From: Spirochaetaceae bacterium
GTDB taxonomy: Bacteria; Spirochaetota; Spirochaetia; Treponematales; Treponemataceae
Length of the DNA stretch: 64,000 nucleotides
Assembly: GCA_017618015.1 (NCBI GenBank)
Contig: JAFZVC010000003.1
Location: 1 to 64,000, forward strand
Direction of reading: 5' to 3'
Numbering within the stretch: position 1 is the first letter of the stretch; each line of letters begins with the position of its first letter. Under the pieces are notes generated by a model. The model ran no database searches. It was given only the letters and a program-made list of their open reading frames with translations, and was not told where the DNA came from. The position numbers were made by a program, and so were the translations under genes. Of this stretch, positions 34,244 through 42,861 are shown one piece after another.

Positions 34244-35254
34244 ATGAAAACTATACTATTCGAAAAAAAAATGGAGTTCGGAATACCTGCAATCGGGTTC
34301 GGTACGTTCGGAAGCGACCACGCCGATGCAGACGTTGTTTCCGCCTCCGTTGAGCTTGCGCTTAAGGCAGGCTACCGCCACATCGACTGCGCCGCGGTCT
34401 ATGGCAACGAAAAAGAGATTGGTCAGGTTTTGAACCGAGCAATGAGCGGCGAAATAGAAGGGCTTCCGGCACTGCGCCGCGACGAGCTTTGGATTACGAG
34501 CAAACTTTGGAACGATAGACACGCGCCCGGCGTTTGTACGGAGACTTTCAAAAAGTCGCTTTCAGATCTGGGACTTGATTACCTTGATTTGTACCTTGTC
34601 CACTGGCCGTTCCCGAACGCGCACGAAGCCCACTGTGACGTTACGAGCCGCGCGGCTTCCGCCCGCCCATACATCCACGAGGAATTTATGACGCTGTGGC
34701 ATGAGCTTGAAAAACTTGTGGACGCAGGGCTTGTAAAACATTTGGGCGTGAGCAACATGACAAAGCCAAAGCTGGAGCTTGTTCTTCGCGACTGTTGCAT
34801 AAAGCCGTCTTTCAACGAGATGGAGCTTCATCCTTCGTTCCAGCAAAAAGAGTTCTACGACTATGTGAAGTCGCAGGGCATCGGAATTATCGGGTATTGT
34901 CCGCTCGGCTCTCCGAACAGACCGGAGCGTGACACGACCGAGGACGACGTTGTTGATATGGAGATGCCGTCTGTTAAGGCTGCCGCCGCCGCACACAACT
35001 GCCACCCGGCAGCAATCTGCCTTAAATGGGCGAACCAGCGTGGTCATGTGCCGATTCCGTTCTCTACAAAAGAGCGGAATATCGTTTCGAACTTGGAGTG
35101 CCTTATGGAAGATCCGCTCACTGAAGCGGAGATGAAAGCCATCGCGGACGACGACAGGAACTGCCGCCTTATAAAAGGACAGGTTTTCTTGTGGGAAGGT
35201 TGCGGCGACAACTGGCACAAACTCTGGGACGAAAACGGCTACATCGAAAAGTAA
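34244..35254 (+). CDS. Aldo/keto reductase
   Basis: A 336-residue NADPH-dependent aldo/keto reductase. The catalytic tetrad is complete: D48 (HIDCA), Y53 (AVYGNE), K87 (ITSKLW) and H120 (VHWPFP). The family reduces aldoses or other carbonyls to alcohols; a xylose/aldose-reductase-type role fits the sugar operon. AGAAGGA lies about eight bases before the ATG. Confidence 0.88.
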   Translation: MKTILFEKKMEFGIPAIGFGTFGSDHADADVVSASVELALKAGYRHIDCAAVYGNEKEIGQVLNRAMSGEIEGLPALRRDELWITSKLWNDRHAPGVCTETFKKSLSDLGLDYLDLYLVHWPFPNAHEAHCDVTSRAASARPYIHEEFMTLWHELEKLVDAGLVKHLGVSNMTKPKLELVLRDCCIKPSFNEMELHPSFQQKEFYDYVKSQGIGIIGYCPLGSPNRPERDTTEDDVVDMEMPSVKAAAAAHNCHPAAICLKWANQRGHVPIPFSTKERNIVSNLECLMEDPLTEAEMKAIADDDRNCRLIKGQVFLWEGCGDNWHKLWDENGYIEK

Positions 35255-35293
35255 AGAAGTTTTGCATAAATGCTATAAATAGGAGAAACAAAT

Positions 35294-36355
35294 ATGGAAG
35301 GAAAAATGAAAGGTGCGATGCTGCCAGGCGACAGCACTGTAAAAATGGCAGAGTACGATATCCCAAAGCCGGGATACGGACAGGTCCTTGTAAAGACAAA
35401 ATGCTGCACAATCTGCGGCTCCGATATCCGCTGTATCTACCGCGAGCATGTCGGCAAAGGACCGGAAGGTTATCAGAACAAAATCGCCGGTCACGAGCCA
35501 TGCGGCCAGATTGTTGAGGAAGGCCCAGGACTCCGCCGCTTCAAGAAAGGCGACCGCGTAATTGTTTATCATATTTCAGGATGTGGCGTTTGTCACGAAT
35601 GCCGCCAGGGCTTTATGATTTCCTGCACAAGCAAACTCCGCGCAGCTTACGGCTGGCAGCGCGACGGCGGTATGGCAGAGTACATGCTCTGCGACGAAAA
35701 AGACCTCGTTGCTCTCCCAGATTCAATGTCTTACGCAGACGGCGCACAGGTAGCATGCGGTTTCGGTACAGTTTACGAAGCAATCGAGAAAATCGGCATT
35801 TCCGGTAACGATGCCGTACTCGTTACAGGCCTTGGTCCAGTTGGACTTGCCGCCCTTATGCTCTGCCGCGCGATGGGTGCAACAACCCTTATCGGTATGG
35901 ATACGAACGAAGAGCGCATCCGCATCGCAAAAGAAAAAGGACTCGTTGACTACGCATTCACACCGTCCGATGACGTTGTAGATAAAATCAAAGCAGTTAC
36001 GGGCGGCAACGGCGTTGAAAAAGCAATCGACGCATCAGCAGCCGATCCTGCACGCCAGGTAGCAATCCGTGCGACACGCAAGTGGGGAAAAATCGCTTTC
36101 GTAGGCGAGGGCGGTACAGTCCACTTCAACCCGTCCCCAGACATGCTCCATGACCAGAAATCAATTTATGGCTCATGGGTAACATCAATCTGGAAGATGG
36201 AAGACTTGGTTGAGCACCTTGTCCGCTGGAACATCCATCCAGAAGACCTTATCACGCACCGCTTCCCGCTCGACAAAGCCGACGAGGCATACGCCCTCAT
36301 GGCAAGCGGAAACTGCGGTAAAGTCGCCGTCTGTTTCGACGAGGAGCTTAAATAA
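35294..36355 (+). CDS. Zinc-dependent medium-chain dehydrogenase
   Basis: A 353-residue MDR-family sugar-alcohol or alcohol dehydrogenase. Catalytic-zinc ligands are in CTICGSD and GHEPCG, the structural zinc has four cysteines in CGVCHECRQGFMISC, and the Rossmann motif is VTGLGPVGLAAL. It would oxidise a sugar or polyol with NAD(P). AGGAGA lies eight bases before the ATG. Its stop codon overlaps the next start (TAATG). Confidence 0.87.
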   Translation: MEGKMKGAMLPGDSTVKMAEYDIPKPGYGQVLVKTKCCTICGSDIRCIYREHVGKGPEGYQNKIAGHEPCGQIVEEGPGLRRFKKGDRVIVYHISGCGVCHECRQGFMISCTSKLRAAYGWQRDGGMAEYMLCDEKDLVALPDSMSYADGAQVACGFGTVYEAIEKIGISGNDAVLVTGLGPVGLAALMLCRAMGATTLIGMDTNEERIRIAKEKGLVDYAFTPSDDVVDKIKAVTGGNGVEKAIDASAADPARQVAIRATRKWGKIAFVGEGGTVHFNPSPDMLHDQKSIYGSWVTSIWKMEDLVEHLVRWNIHPEDLITHRFPLDKADEAYALMASGNCGKVAVCFDEELK

Positions 36356-36789
36356 TGCTTAAAGGTATACCTTCTATCATAAGTCCTGAGCTTCTTAAGA
36401 TTCTTATGGAGATGGGACACGGTGATGAGATAATCATAGCCGACGGAAACTTTCCGGGTGCTAGCCTTGCCAACAAGCTTGTACGCCTTGACGGTCACAC
36501 AGGCCCGGAAGTTCTTGAGGCGGTTCTGAAGCTTCTGCCACTCGACACATACGCCGACAATTTCGTACTCATGGAAAAAATGGAGTGCGACAAGAACATG
36601 GAAATCCCTGTTTGGAAAGATTACGAGCGCATTGCCGCGGCTGGCGACAAGGGCTTCTCAAAAATGACGTATATCGACCGTTTCGAGTTTTACGAACGCG
36701 CAAAAAAAGCGTATGCAATAATCGCAACGAGCGAGACAGCTCAGTATGCGAACATCCTCCTGAAGAAAGGATTGGTTCTGGCAAAGTAG
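36355..36789 (+). CDS. FucU/RbsD-family sugar mutarotase
   Basis: A 144-residue protein of the RbsD/FucU family, which interconverts sugar anomers. MLKGIPSIISPELLKILMEMGHGDEIIIADGNFP at the N-terminus holds the catalytic histidine region. The FucU branch acts on L-fucose and similar sugars. It is translationally coupled to the dehydrogenase and is the last gene of the operon. Confidence 0.87.
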   Translation: MLKGIPSIISPELLKILMEMGHGDEIIIADGNFPGASLANKLVRLDGHTGPEVLEAVLKLLPLDTYADNFVLMEKMECDKNMEIPVWKDYERIAAAGDKGFSKMTYIDRFEFYERAKKAYAIIATSETAQYANILLKKGLVLAK

Positions 36790-36862
36790 CCGTCCTTTGT
36801 TTGAAACGCAGCTTCAAATGGCAAGTTTTGAGGTTTGAAGCTGTGGTAGTTTCTTTCTCTCT

Positions 36863-36903
36863 GGCTGTCGGATTTAGTCTTGTCCGGCAGCCGCTTTTTT
36901 TTT
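36863..36903 (+). terminator. Terminator of the sugar operon
   Basis: GGCTGTCGGA pairs with TCCGGCAGCC over a short loop, followed by C and nine T residues. A second helix-forming pair (GCTTCAAA/TTTGAAGC) lies just upstream at about 36811-36841. Confidence 0.8.
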
Positions 36904-36929
36904 GTGGGCATAAGGGCGGTTAATGTGGG

Positions 36930-37137
36930 CGGTTGCGCCGTTTTGTTCCGCACAAAAGTGTGCTCCGCAAAACCGCGCACCGGGCTTTGCGGGGTTCCGC
37001 GCTAACCGCGCTCCATTCGCAGTCAGCACGCTGACCGCGAACAGCCCTATCGGACTGCCCCTACAATCCCTACCGCAGTTATCGGCAAAATATAAAGCAA
37101 ATTCCGGCTGTAAAAACGGCAGTTATTTTGCCGATAA
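36930..37137. other. Hairpin cluster outside the island
   Basis: Non-coding. It holds a hairpin around 36931-36981 (CCGTTTTG paired with CAAAACCG), GTCAGC-ac-GCTGAC (37022-37035) with flanking TCGC/GCGA, and a perfect 14-pair stem TTATCGGCAAAATA (37079-37092) with TATTTTGCCGATAA (37124-37137). None ends in a T-run. Confidence 0.55.
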
Positions 37138-37589
37138 AGTTTTTAATTCAAAAAGAACCTAAAACAAATATCTTTTAAAATATTGTGCTGTATCTGTATA
37201 AAAGTTTTATAATGTTATTTGATGTAAAGTTATTCATAACATCCTCCTTCAAAGTTTGTCTGAATTGTAAAATACAAATATATCAAAATCATAACTTTTT
37301 AGGGAAAATTGATTTTAATGTAGTTTTATTCTACGTTTTTAAGATGCTTAAGAATAGCTAAAAGTGATTTATCAATTTTGTTCGTATATTTAAGAAGTCG
37401 TTTTTTTATTCTACAGTAACAGACTCCACACATAGTAGCGTGAATAGTACCGCAAAAAAAATGCCGGAACTCAGATTTGAGCTGTGGCGGTGTCGCCTCT
37501 TTGAAAAAACAATATAAAACAGTATGATTTAATATATCACGATATAATCTATTTGTAAATATACTAAACAATTATTTTATAGGTTAATA
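37138..37589. other. AT-rich stretch without a convincing gene
   Basis: About 450 bases of low-GC sequence separate the sugar operon from the island. I see no frame with a ribosome-binding site and family-like sequence. An 81-codon minus-strand frame (37326-37571) resembles nothing I recognise. Confidence 0.5.
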
Positions 37590-37778
37590 TTACATTATAT
37601 ATTCTTTTTCCCCCAGTTCACCCCAGAGACCCACAGACGAAAAATCTGACCAGCCTTTGCATCCTACAACTCTTGATGCACCTGCTCCAATAAAAATAGC
37701 CAATTTTTCTTGCAAGTGTGCAACAAATAACTCTGGAGGTAACTCTGGTATTGCAGGAATTAACTTAGTATCACTCAT
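37590..37778 (-). pseudogene. Truncated SIR2-domain protein
   Basis: A 62-residue fragment with the NAD-binding start of a SIR2 domain, LAIFIGAGASRVVGCKGWSDF (GAGAS at about 31-35). SIR2 domains in such contexts usually belong to NAD-depleting anti-phage defence proteins of several hundred residues. After GWSDF the sequence loses resemblance and soon stops, so the catalytic remainder is missing. The break coincides with AGACCCACAGAC (37627-37638), a proposed attachment repeat. The ATG at 37778 lies seven bases after the hsdR stop, so it was the last gene of the restriction operon. Confidence 0.65.
37627..37638. other. Proposed left attachment repeat of the island
   Basis: AGACCCACAGAC here is repeated exactly at 59578-59589 in the same orientation; GACCCACAGA also occurs in the anticodon arm of tRNA-Lys and at 59537-59546. 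The repeats would bracket about 22 kb. Confidence 0.45.
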
Positions 37779-37785
37779 ATTAAAC

Positions 37786-40700
37786 CTACGCCACGTTTCT
37801 GGCATTGTTGTTAATACTGCTTACAAGCGCATATATTCTTTTCTGAGCCTCAATACCAAACAAGGCAGTTATTCTTGGACGGTCAAACGGGAGTTTTCCC
37901 CTCATCAGCGATTCCATGTTTATCTCACCTTGCTCAATGATAATATTAATCAACCGCTGAACGAATTCTATCTGCATACTGTTCATTTTTGCATCGTTTA
38001 TGAACTCTGCAAAGCAATCGTTTATTGCTGCTTTATCCATTTTTGTTACACGCCTAATAAACACGCCAAGGCTTTTTCCCTCGCTCAGCTCATAGAACAT
38101 CTGCTCATCACCAAGTTCTTTCTTGAATATGCGGTTCAATCTCTCAATATCATCATCCGTAAGAGGCTGGTTCGTCCGTAGCTTGTTTATCGCGTCGTCC
38201 TTCATGTGGCTCTCAAGATAAGCGTTGACCTTCTTCTTGTACTCCTCAAAATTATCTGCCGGTGTTGGATCATCCGCTCCTTCTGGAACATCTACGGCTT
38301 TTATCGTGTCATCATAATCAACAAAAAGAGGCTCATGCGCATTATCCACGGAGAACTGCGCAAGGTCTCTTATCTCGTTTCGGATTTCTTCATAGTCAAG
38401 AACATTAAGCCCGTCATAGTATGAATTGACTGCAAGATGCTGCAACCGCACTAAATTGTCACGCACAACTTTAATTGATGTTTTAGTCAGCAGCTTTTCT
38501 GCTACCGCTTTTATTTTCGTGCGGAACGTATTAATCGGCTGGCTGCCAAGCTGAGCTTCCATTATTCCGTAGCAGAAATTATCATAGCCTTTCGCATACT
38601 GGTCCAGTTCACCGTTGAAAACTAACGGTGCGATATATTTTGAAAGATTAGAAATATCTTCATCCGAAAGACATTCAAAGCTTTTCTCGTTCTGGAATTT
38701 CAATACATGCTTCAGAACAAGATGGACAGGCGTAAGCTTTGTATTCAGCGCATTAATCTGCTCAAGGACTTCATTCACAAGCTGCGTCCTGTAATCTATG
38801 AATCTCTGGTCTGCCCATGCTGAATCCTGAAGAAGCTTGATAATAGAGCACTTGTGCGCGAAAATCCGTTCGCTCAATGATTTTCCTGTAGCCCCTTCAA
38901 TGCCGTTCTTCTCTTCGCGGAAAAACTCAAAATTACGGAGATAATCAAAAATATAGAAATATCTCTTTCCTACATATGAGCCAGTCTCATCATGGCACTC
39001 AAGATTCGGGGCAAGCCTGGTTCCACGGCCTATCATCTGCCAGAATTTGATTTTGCTACGAATCTTCTTATAAAAGACAAGGTTCACGACTTCCGGAATA
39101 TCAACGCCGGTATCGAGCATATCAACGCTTACTGCTATCTGAAGTTGCGAGTCTGATTTTTTGAATTCTTTGATGGTCGATTTTACCTTTGAATCATCAC
39201 AAACGATTCTCTGGCACATCTTGCCCTTGTACTGCGGCCAATATTTATTGAACGTATCTACAATATGCTGCGCATGATTTTTGTTGTACGCGAATACAAT
39301 TGTTTTTCCAAGCTTGTCTCCACCTGTTTTGATTCCTTTTGTCATCAAGTCCTCAAGAACCTGACGGGTTGTATCCTCGTTGAATACGTATTCATTTATT
39401 GCATTTGAAGGTATTTCCTCAAAAGGCTCCTCGCTTTCTTCTTCCTGCCTTGTGATTTTCTCCAAATCTTCATCGCTCAGGTTGTCGCGGTTTATTCCTT
39501 CGTCAAGGAAGGTCGATGTCTTTTCTATCGCATGGTACGGAACCAAGTAATGCGCGGCTACAGCAGTCTCATATTCGTAAACATCTGTCGGAACGTCATC
39601 CTGCAGCTCAAAGAACTCGAATGTAGACCTGTCCACATCCCGGCGAGGAGTCGCGGTCAGTCCTACAAGATAAGAATCAAAATATTCGAATATTGCCCGG
39701 TACTTCTTGAAGATAGAGCGATGAGCCTCATCAATGATAATCAAATCAAAATGAGCCGGTGTGAAAGTGCGGTTTCCGTCTTTGTTCTTTTCTGTGTCTA
39801 TGGCATTCAGAATCGTAGGGTAGGTGCTGAAAACGATTCTTGCGCCTTTGTTCTCTGCTTTGTCTTTCGCATCCAGAAGGTTGCAGACAGTTACGTCGGG
39901 ACAGTTCTCCCGGAAAGCATCATAAGCCTGTTCCACAAGCTGTATGCGGTCGGCAAGGAAAAGCACGTTCGAAATATAATGCCCCCGGCTCAATACATCC
40001 ACAATGCTGATTGCCGTCCTGGTCTTACCGGTTCCGGTCGCCATTACGAGCAGAAACTTCCGTACTTTATTCTCCATTTCGGCGCAGATAGAACGGATAG
40101 CCTTCATCTGATAAGGTCTGCCGGAAATCTCCGTGTTGATTTGCACGCTGTTCAGACTGACAAGTAAACCACGGCGGTCAATCAGCTTCTGCAAATCATC
40201 CATGCTGAAGAACATGCTTACCTGACGGGGCGCATAGTTTGTATCGTCCCAGAAGAATGTCTCGAATCCGTTAGAATAGAATATAAAAGGTCTTCTGCCG
40301 AACTTTCTTTCAAGGCAGTCGGCGTACAAAACAGCCTGCTGCTTGCCAACATTCGGGTCTTTTGTCGTTCTCTTCGCTTCTATTACAGCCAAAGGAGCTC
40401 CGTCCTTGCCGAACAGGGCGTAATCGATATAGCCTGTCTTACCGGGAATACCTTCCATGTCGTCAACTTTGTATTCCTCTACGACCTGAACCTGATCAAT
40501 TCGCCATCCCAACGTTTTAAGGTCTTCGTCTATGAACAGTTTGCGAGTCTTGAATTCGCTCAAATCTTCGACTATCAGCTCCGGCTTGCTGGACGGATTT
40601 TCTTTATTGTTCTGGATCGATGCAAGAGCCTCTGCCAGCTGTTTTTTCAGCTCTTCTATTGTGTTGTCTTTGGACTCAAGCTCATCCTTATACTTTTTAA

Positions 40701-41166
40701 GCTCATCCTCAGAAACCTTTTTAGGAATCTTAACGACTTGCCCTTTTGGAATATCATCTTCGCTGAATTTTCGCTGTTGATAATCCGAGCCGTAAGTGTA
40801 ATCTAGCCAGTTAAAGAAATTAAAGAGGGCTTTCAGGGCAAACAGAACCTTTACCTTTTGAACGGCTTCTGTATCATGAACTCCGCTGTTGCCTACAGTA
40901 ATTACGCACTGCATATCGTGGCGGATATTTGACGGAACAAGATTCATGAACGTACTTTCGTGTACAAGTGTCTGAATGGAATCGGAATATGGTTTGCGCA
41001 AACTTGAATCTACCGAGTACATCCATTTAACGGCCTGTTCCAAAGACTTACGAGCGGCGAACGCGGCAAACACAGTGTTCCTGTTGTATTGAAGCTCCGC
41101 TTGGACAGCCAGCTGCGAGAATGCCGAATAGTTTTTATCGCAAGTCAAGAAATCAAAGTTCGCCAT
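37786..41166 (-). CDS. hsdR: Type I restriction enzyme, HsdR subunit
   Basis: A 1126-residue motor/nuclease subunit. The N-terminal 130 residues look like DUF4145. The PD-(D/E)xK nuclease core is YIDYALFGKDGAPLAVIEAKRT near residues 245-266. Helicase motifs are MATGTGKTRTA near 374, IIDEAHRSIF near 473 and the C-terminal QMIGRGTRL. It cuts DNA after translocation when the HsdM/HsdS complex finds unmodified sites. The start at 41166 follows AAAGGA by about 10 bases; earlier in-frame ATGs are less well placed. Its start overlaps the end of the half-hsdS cassette. Confidence 0.92.
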   Translation of the reverse strand: MANFDFLTCDKNYSAFSQLAVQAELQYNRNTVFAAFAARKSLEQAVKWMYSVDSSLRKPYSDSIQTLVHESTFMNLVPSNIRHDMQCVITVGNSGVHDTEAVQKVKVLFALKALFNFFNWLDYTYGSDYQQRKFSEDDIPKGQVVKIPKKVSEDELKKYKDELESKDNTIEELKKQLAEALASIQNNKENPSSKPELIVEDLSEFKTRKLFIDEDLKTLGWRIDQVQVVEEYKVDDMEGIPGKTGYIDYALFGKDGAPLAVIEAKRTTKDPNVGKQQAVLYADCLERKFGRRPFIFYSNGFETFFWDDTNYAPRQVSMFFSMDDLQKLIDRRGLLVSLNSVQINTEISGRPYQMKAIRSICAEMENKVRKFLLVMATGTGKTRTAISIVDVLSRGHYISNVLFLADRIQLVEQAYDAFRENCPDVTVCNLLDAKDKAENKGARIVFSTYPTILNAIDTEKNKDGNRTFTPAHFDLIIIDEAHRSIFKKYRAIFEYFDSYLVGLTATPRRDVDRSTFEFFELQDDVPTDVYEYETAVAAHYLVPYHAIEKTSTFLDEGINRDNLSDEDLEKITRQEEESEEPFEEIPSNAINEYVFNEDTTRQVLEDLMTKGIKTGGDKLGKTIVFAYNKNHAQHIVDTFNKYWPQYKGKMCQRIVCDDSKVKSTIKEFKKSDSQLQIAVSVDMLDTGVDIPEVVNLVFYKKIRSKIKFWQMIGRGTRLAPNLECHDETGSYVGKRYFYIFDYLRNFEFFREEKNGIEGATGKSLSERIFAHKCSIIKLLQDSAWADQRFIDYRTQLVNEVLEQINALNTKLTPVHLVLKHVLKFQNEKSFECLSDEDISNLSKYIAPLVFNGELDQYAKGYDNFCYGIMEAQLGSQPINTFRTKIKAVAEKLLTKTSIKVVRDNLVRLQHLAVNSYYDGLNVLDYEEIRNEIRDLAQFSVDNAHEPLFVDYDDTIKAVDVPEGADDPTPADNFEEYKKKVNAYLESHMKDDAINKLRTNQPLTDDDIERLNRIFKKELGDEQMFYELSEGKSLGVFIRRVTKMDKAAINDCFAEFINDAKMNSMQIEFVQRLINIIIEQGEINMESLMRGKLPFDRPRITALFGIEAQKRIYALVSSINNNARNVA

Positions 41167-41776
41167 GAAACACATTCCTTTTGTAGAGATAACAGAGTTT
41201 ATTATACAGTATATCATGTGTATTTGCTATTTCAAATTTTGATTTGTCGATTTGTTGAACGAAAGCGGCAAAGTCGTTTTGAAGTTCAATTGGAGGTGTT
41301 AAAATATCAATATCTCTCAACAAAAATATTTTAAATTCTGCAAAAGTTGAACCAGAACCTAACTTTGGATACTCTAGGATTGTTTTTTCACGTAGAAAAT
41401 ATTGAAGATATTTTGAATTAAATATTTTTCTATTTGGTGAAATAGAAAGTACACGACCGTCTTTATAGTAAAATGGTTCTTCTGTATCAACCATCCAAAC
41501 TTGACCTTTATTACAAATTGAAGGCATAAGCAAGTCTCCAATTTTAGGTTTTGTGTCTTCTTTTGTCAGTCTATTATAATGTTCTTCAGAAATGAAAAAT
41601 GGATCTTTAGGTTTTTTACCATTTGCTAATTCTCCAATTTCTGTACCTCGATAGAATGGTATTCCTTGTTCAACAAACTCTGTCGTAAAAACTCGGTGAC
41701 TTGAACCAACTTCAGAAACAGTTCCGAGTTTCCGGGTTTCAAAATTATATTTTTCGGTTGTAATATCTCCAAACAT
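41153..41776 (-). pseudogene. Silent half-hsdS cassette (one target-recognition domain)
   Basis: A 207-residue frame matching only the C-terminal half of HsdS. It starts at MFGD, exactly where the second recognition domain begins in the two full genes (SRFIEMFG), and ends with the shared IELQNDFAAFVQQIDKSKF block. The upstream edge lies in a 30-base repeat (41765-41794) shared with hsdS at 43456-43485. The downstream block (41231-41293) is a 63-base perfect copy of 43989-44051. It has no N-terminal domain, so it is probably a donor for recombination rather than an active subunit. Confidence 0.8.
41231..41293. repeat. 63-base perfect direct repeat R1, cassette copy
   Basis: Identical to 43989-44051 at the end of the first hsdS gene, and similar, with several changes, to about 42931-42993 in the second. 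It encodes the conserved C-terminal HsdS helix. All copies have the same orientation. Confidence 0.85.
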
Positions 41777-41794
41777 CTCGATAAATCGGGATTT
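41765..41794. repeat. 30-base direct repeat R2, cassette copy
   Basis: Perfect match to 43456-43485; the core CAAACATCTCGATAAATC also lies at about 44507-44524. The core holds an imperfect inverted repeat, CATCTCG-ataaat-CGGGATT, with a six-base spacer, a geometry typical of tyrosine-recombinase crossover sites. Confidence 0.75.
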
Positions 41795-41825
41795 TGCGAT
41801 TATAATACAAAATCCCTGCTTATAA

Positions 41826-42821
41826 TCAGCTTATGTATTTCTTATGAGAGTTTTTCACATTTTCTTGGTCAACCATAGCATATTCCATTGTTGTATCAAT
41901 TTTTTGATGACCTAAAAGTTTCTGAACCTGCTCAATCGGCATTCCTTTATCAATAGCCCTTGTCGCGAGCGTTCTTCTGAATTTGTGTGGATGAACTTTA
42001 TTGATTCCAAGTTTACGACCTAACTTTCGGAGAGTAATTTCTACTCCACTTATTTCAAGCCGTTTATGAGGTTCAAGCAAACTTACAAATAAAGCCGGAT
42101 TATTATCAGTTCTGCTGTTCAAATAATTCTGCAAATGAATCTTTGTCCTTGCGTCAAAGTATACCTGTCGTTCTTTTGAACCTTTTCCAAACACGACACA
42201 TTCACGATTTACAAAATCCACATCTACAATGTTGAGTTTTACAAGCTCGCCTACACGCATTCCTGTAGACATAAGCATATCAATAATTGATAAGTCTCTA
42301 ATATTTGTGCAGTTGTCACGGAGGACAACAAGGTTTTCGTCTGTATAAGTTTCTTTTACAAGTTTTGCTGTTTTTATCTTATGAATTCGTCGAACAGGAC
42401 TTTTCAAAATATAGTTTTCGTCTTCAAGCCAAGTAAAAAAAGAAGAGAGTATTCGTCTTATATTGTCTATTGTTTGTTTGCCAGCATTATTTTTCTTCTG
42501 GTATTCAGATAAATATACTCTCAAATCTTCTGTTTCAATCTGGTTCAAAGGCTTTTCTAGAATTTTTATAGCATTTTCAAGCGTCGATTTGTAATAACTT
42601 ATAGAACGTGCTGAACAACCTTCAATTTGTTTAGCCGCAAGAAAATCATTCAATAATTCAAAATTCTTTTTTGATGGGGTAAGGTTTGTTTCTGTCTGTT
42701 TTGGGATAATTTCAACTGCATAAAGCTCATGTTCCAAGACTTCATGCAACTTTTCGATTTGAGCATTGTTCAGCATTCGAACCATTTTCTGTTCAATCTG
42801 TTTTATTAGCTGTTGTTTCAT
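41826..42821 (-). CDS. Tyrosine recombinase within the hsd locus
   Basis: A 331-residue phage-integrase/XerD-type recombinase. The N-terminal SAM-like DNA-binding domain (about residues 50-140) precedes the catalytic domain with R in STGMRVGELVKL, HKFR in HPHKFRRTLATRA, LGHQKIDTT and the nucleophile in MEYAMVD. Recombinases next to hsdS genes typically shuffle recognition domains and make type I systems phase-variable. AAGGAG lies seven bases before the ATG, and both are held in an inverted repeat (42819-42850). Confidence 0.9.
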   Translation of the reverse strand: MKQQLIKQIEQKMVRMLNNAQIEKLHEVLEHELYAVEIIPKQTETNLTPSKKNFELLNDFLAAKQIEGCSARSISYYKSTLENAIKILEKPLNQIETEDLRVYLSEYQKKNNAGKQTIDNIRRILSSFFTWLEDENYILKSPVRRIHKIKTAKLVKETYTDENLVVLRDNCTNIRDLSIIDMLMSTGMRVGELVKLNIVDVDFVNRECVVFGKGSKERQVYFDARTKIHLQNYLNSRTDNNPALFVSLLEPHKRLEISGVEITLRKLGRKLGINKVHPHKFRRTLATRAIDKGMPIEQVQKLLGHQKIDTTMEYAMVDQENVKNSHKKYIS

Positions 42822-42850
42822 ATTAGACTCCTTAAAACGAGCCTAATATG
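42819..42850 (-). promoter_or_regulatory. Inverted repeat covering the recombinase start
   Basis: CATATTAGACTC and GAGCCTAATATG form 12-base arms with one mismatch around the eight-base spacer CTTAAAAC. In RNA the stem would sequester the ATG and present AAGGAG within the stem/loop. In DNA the 12-8-12 layout resembles a tyrosine-recombinase core site. Confidence 0.6.
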
Positions 42851-42861
42851 AAAGCGAAAAG

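Noticed and set aside
37326-37571. 81-codon minus-strand frame left of the island
   Set aside because: No ribosome-binding site, no recognisable motif and strongly AT-rich surroundings; it cannot be told from chance.
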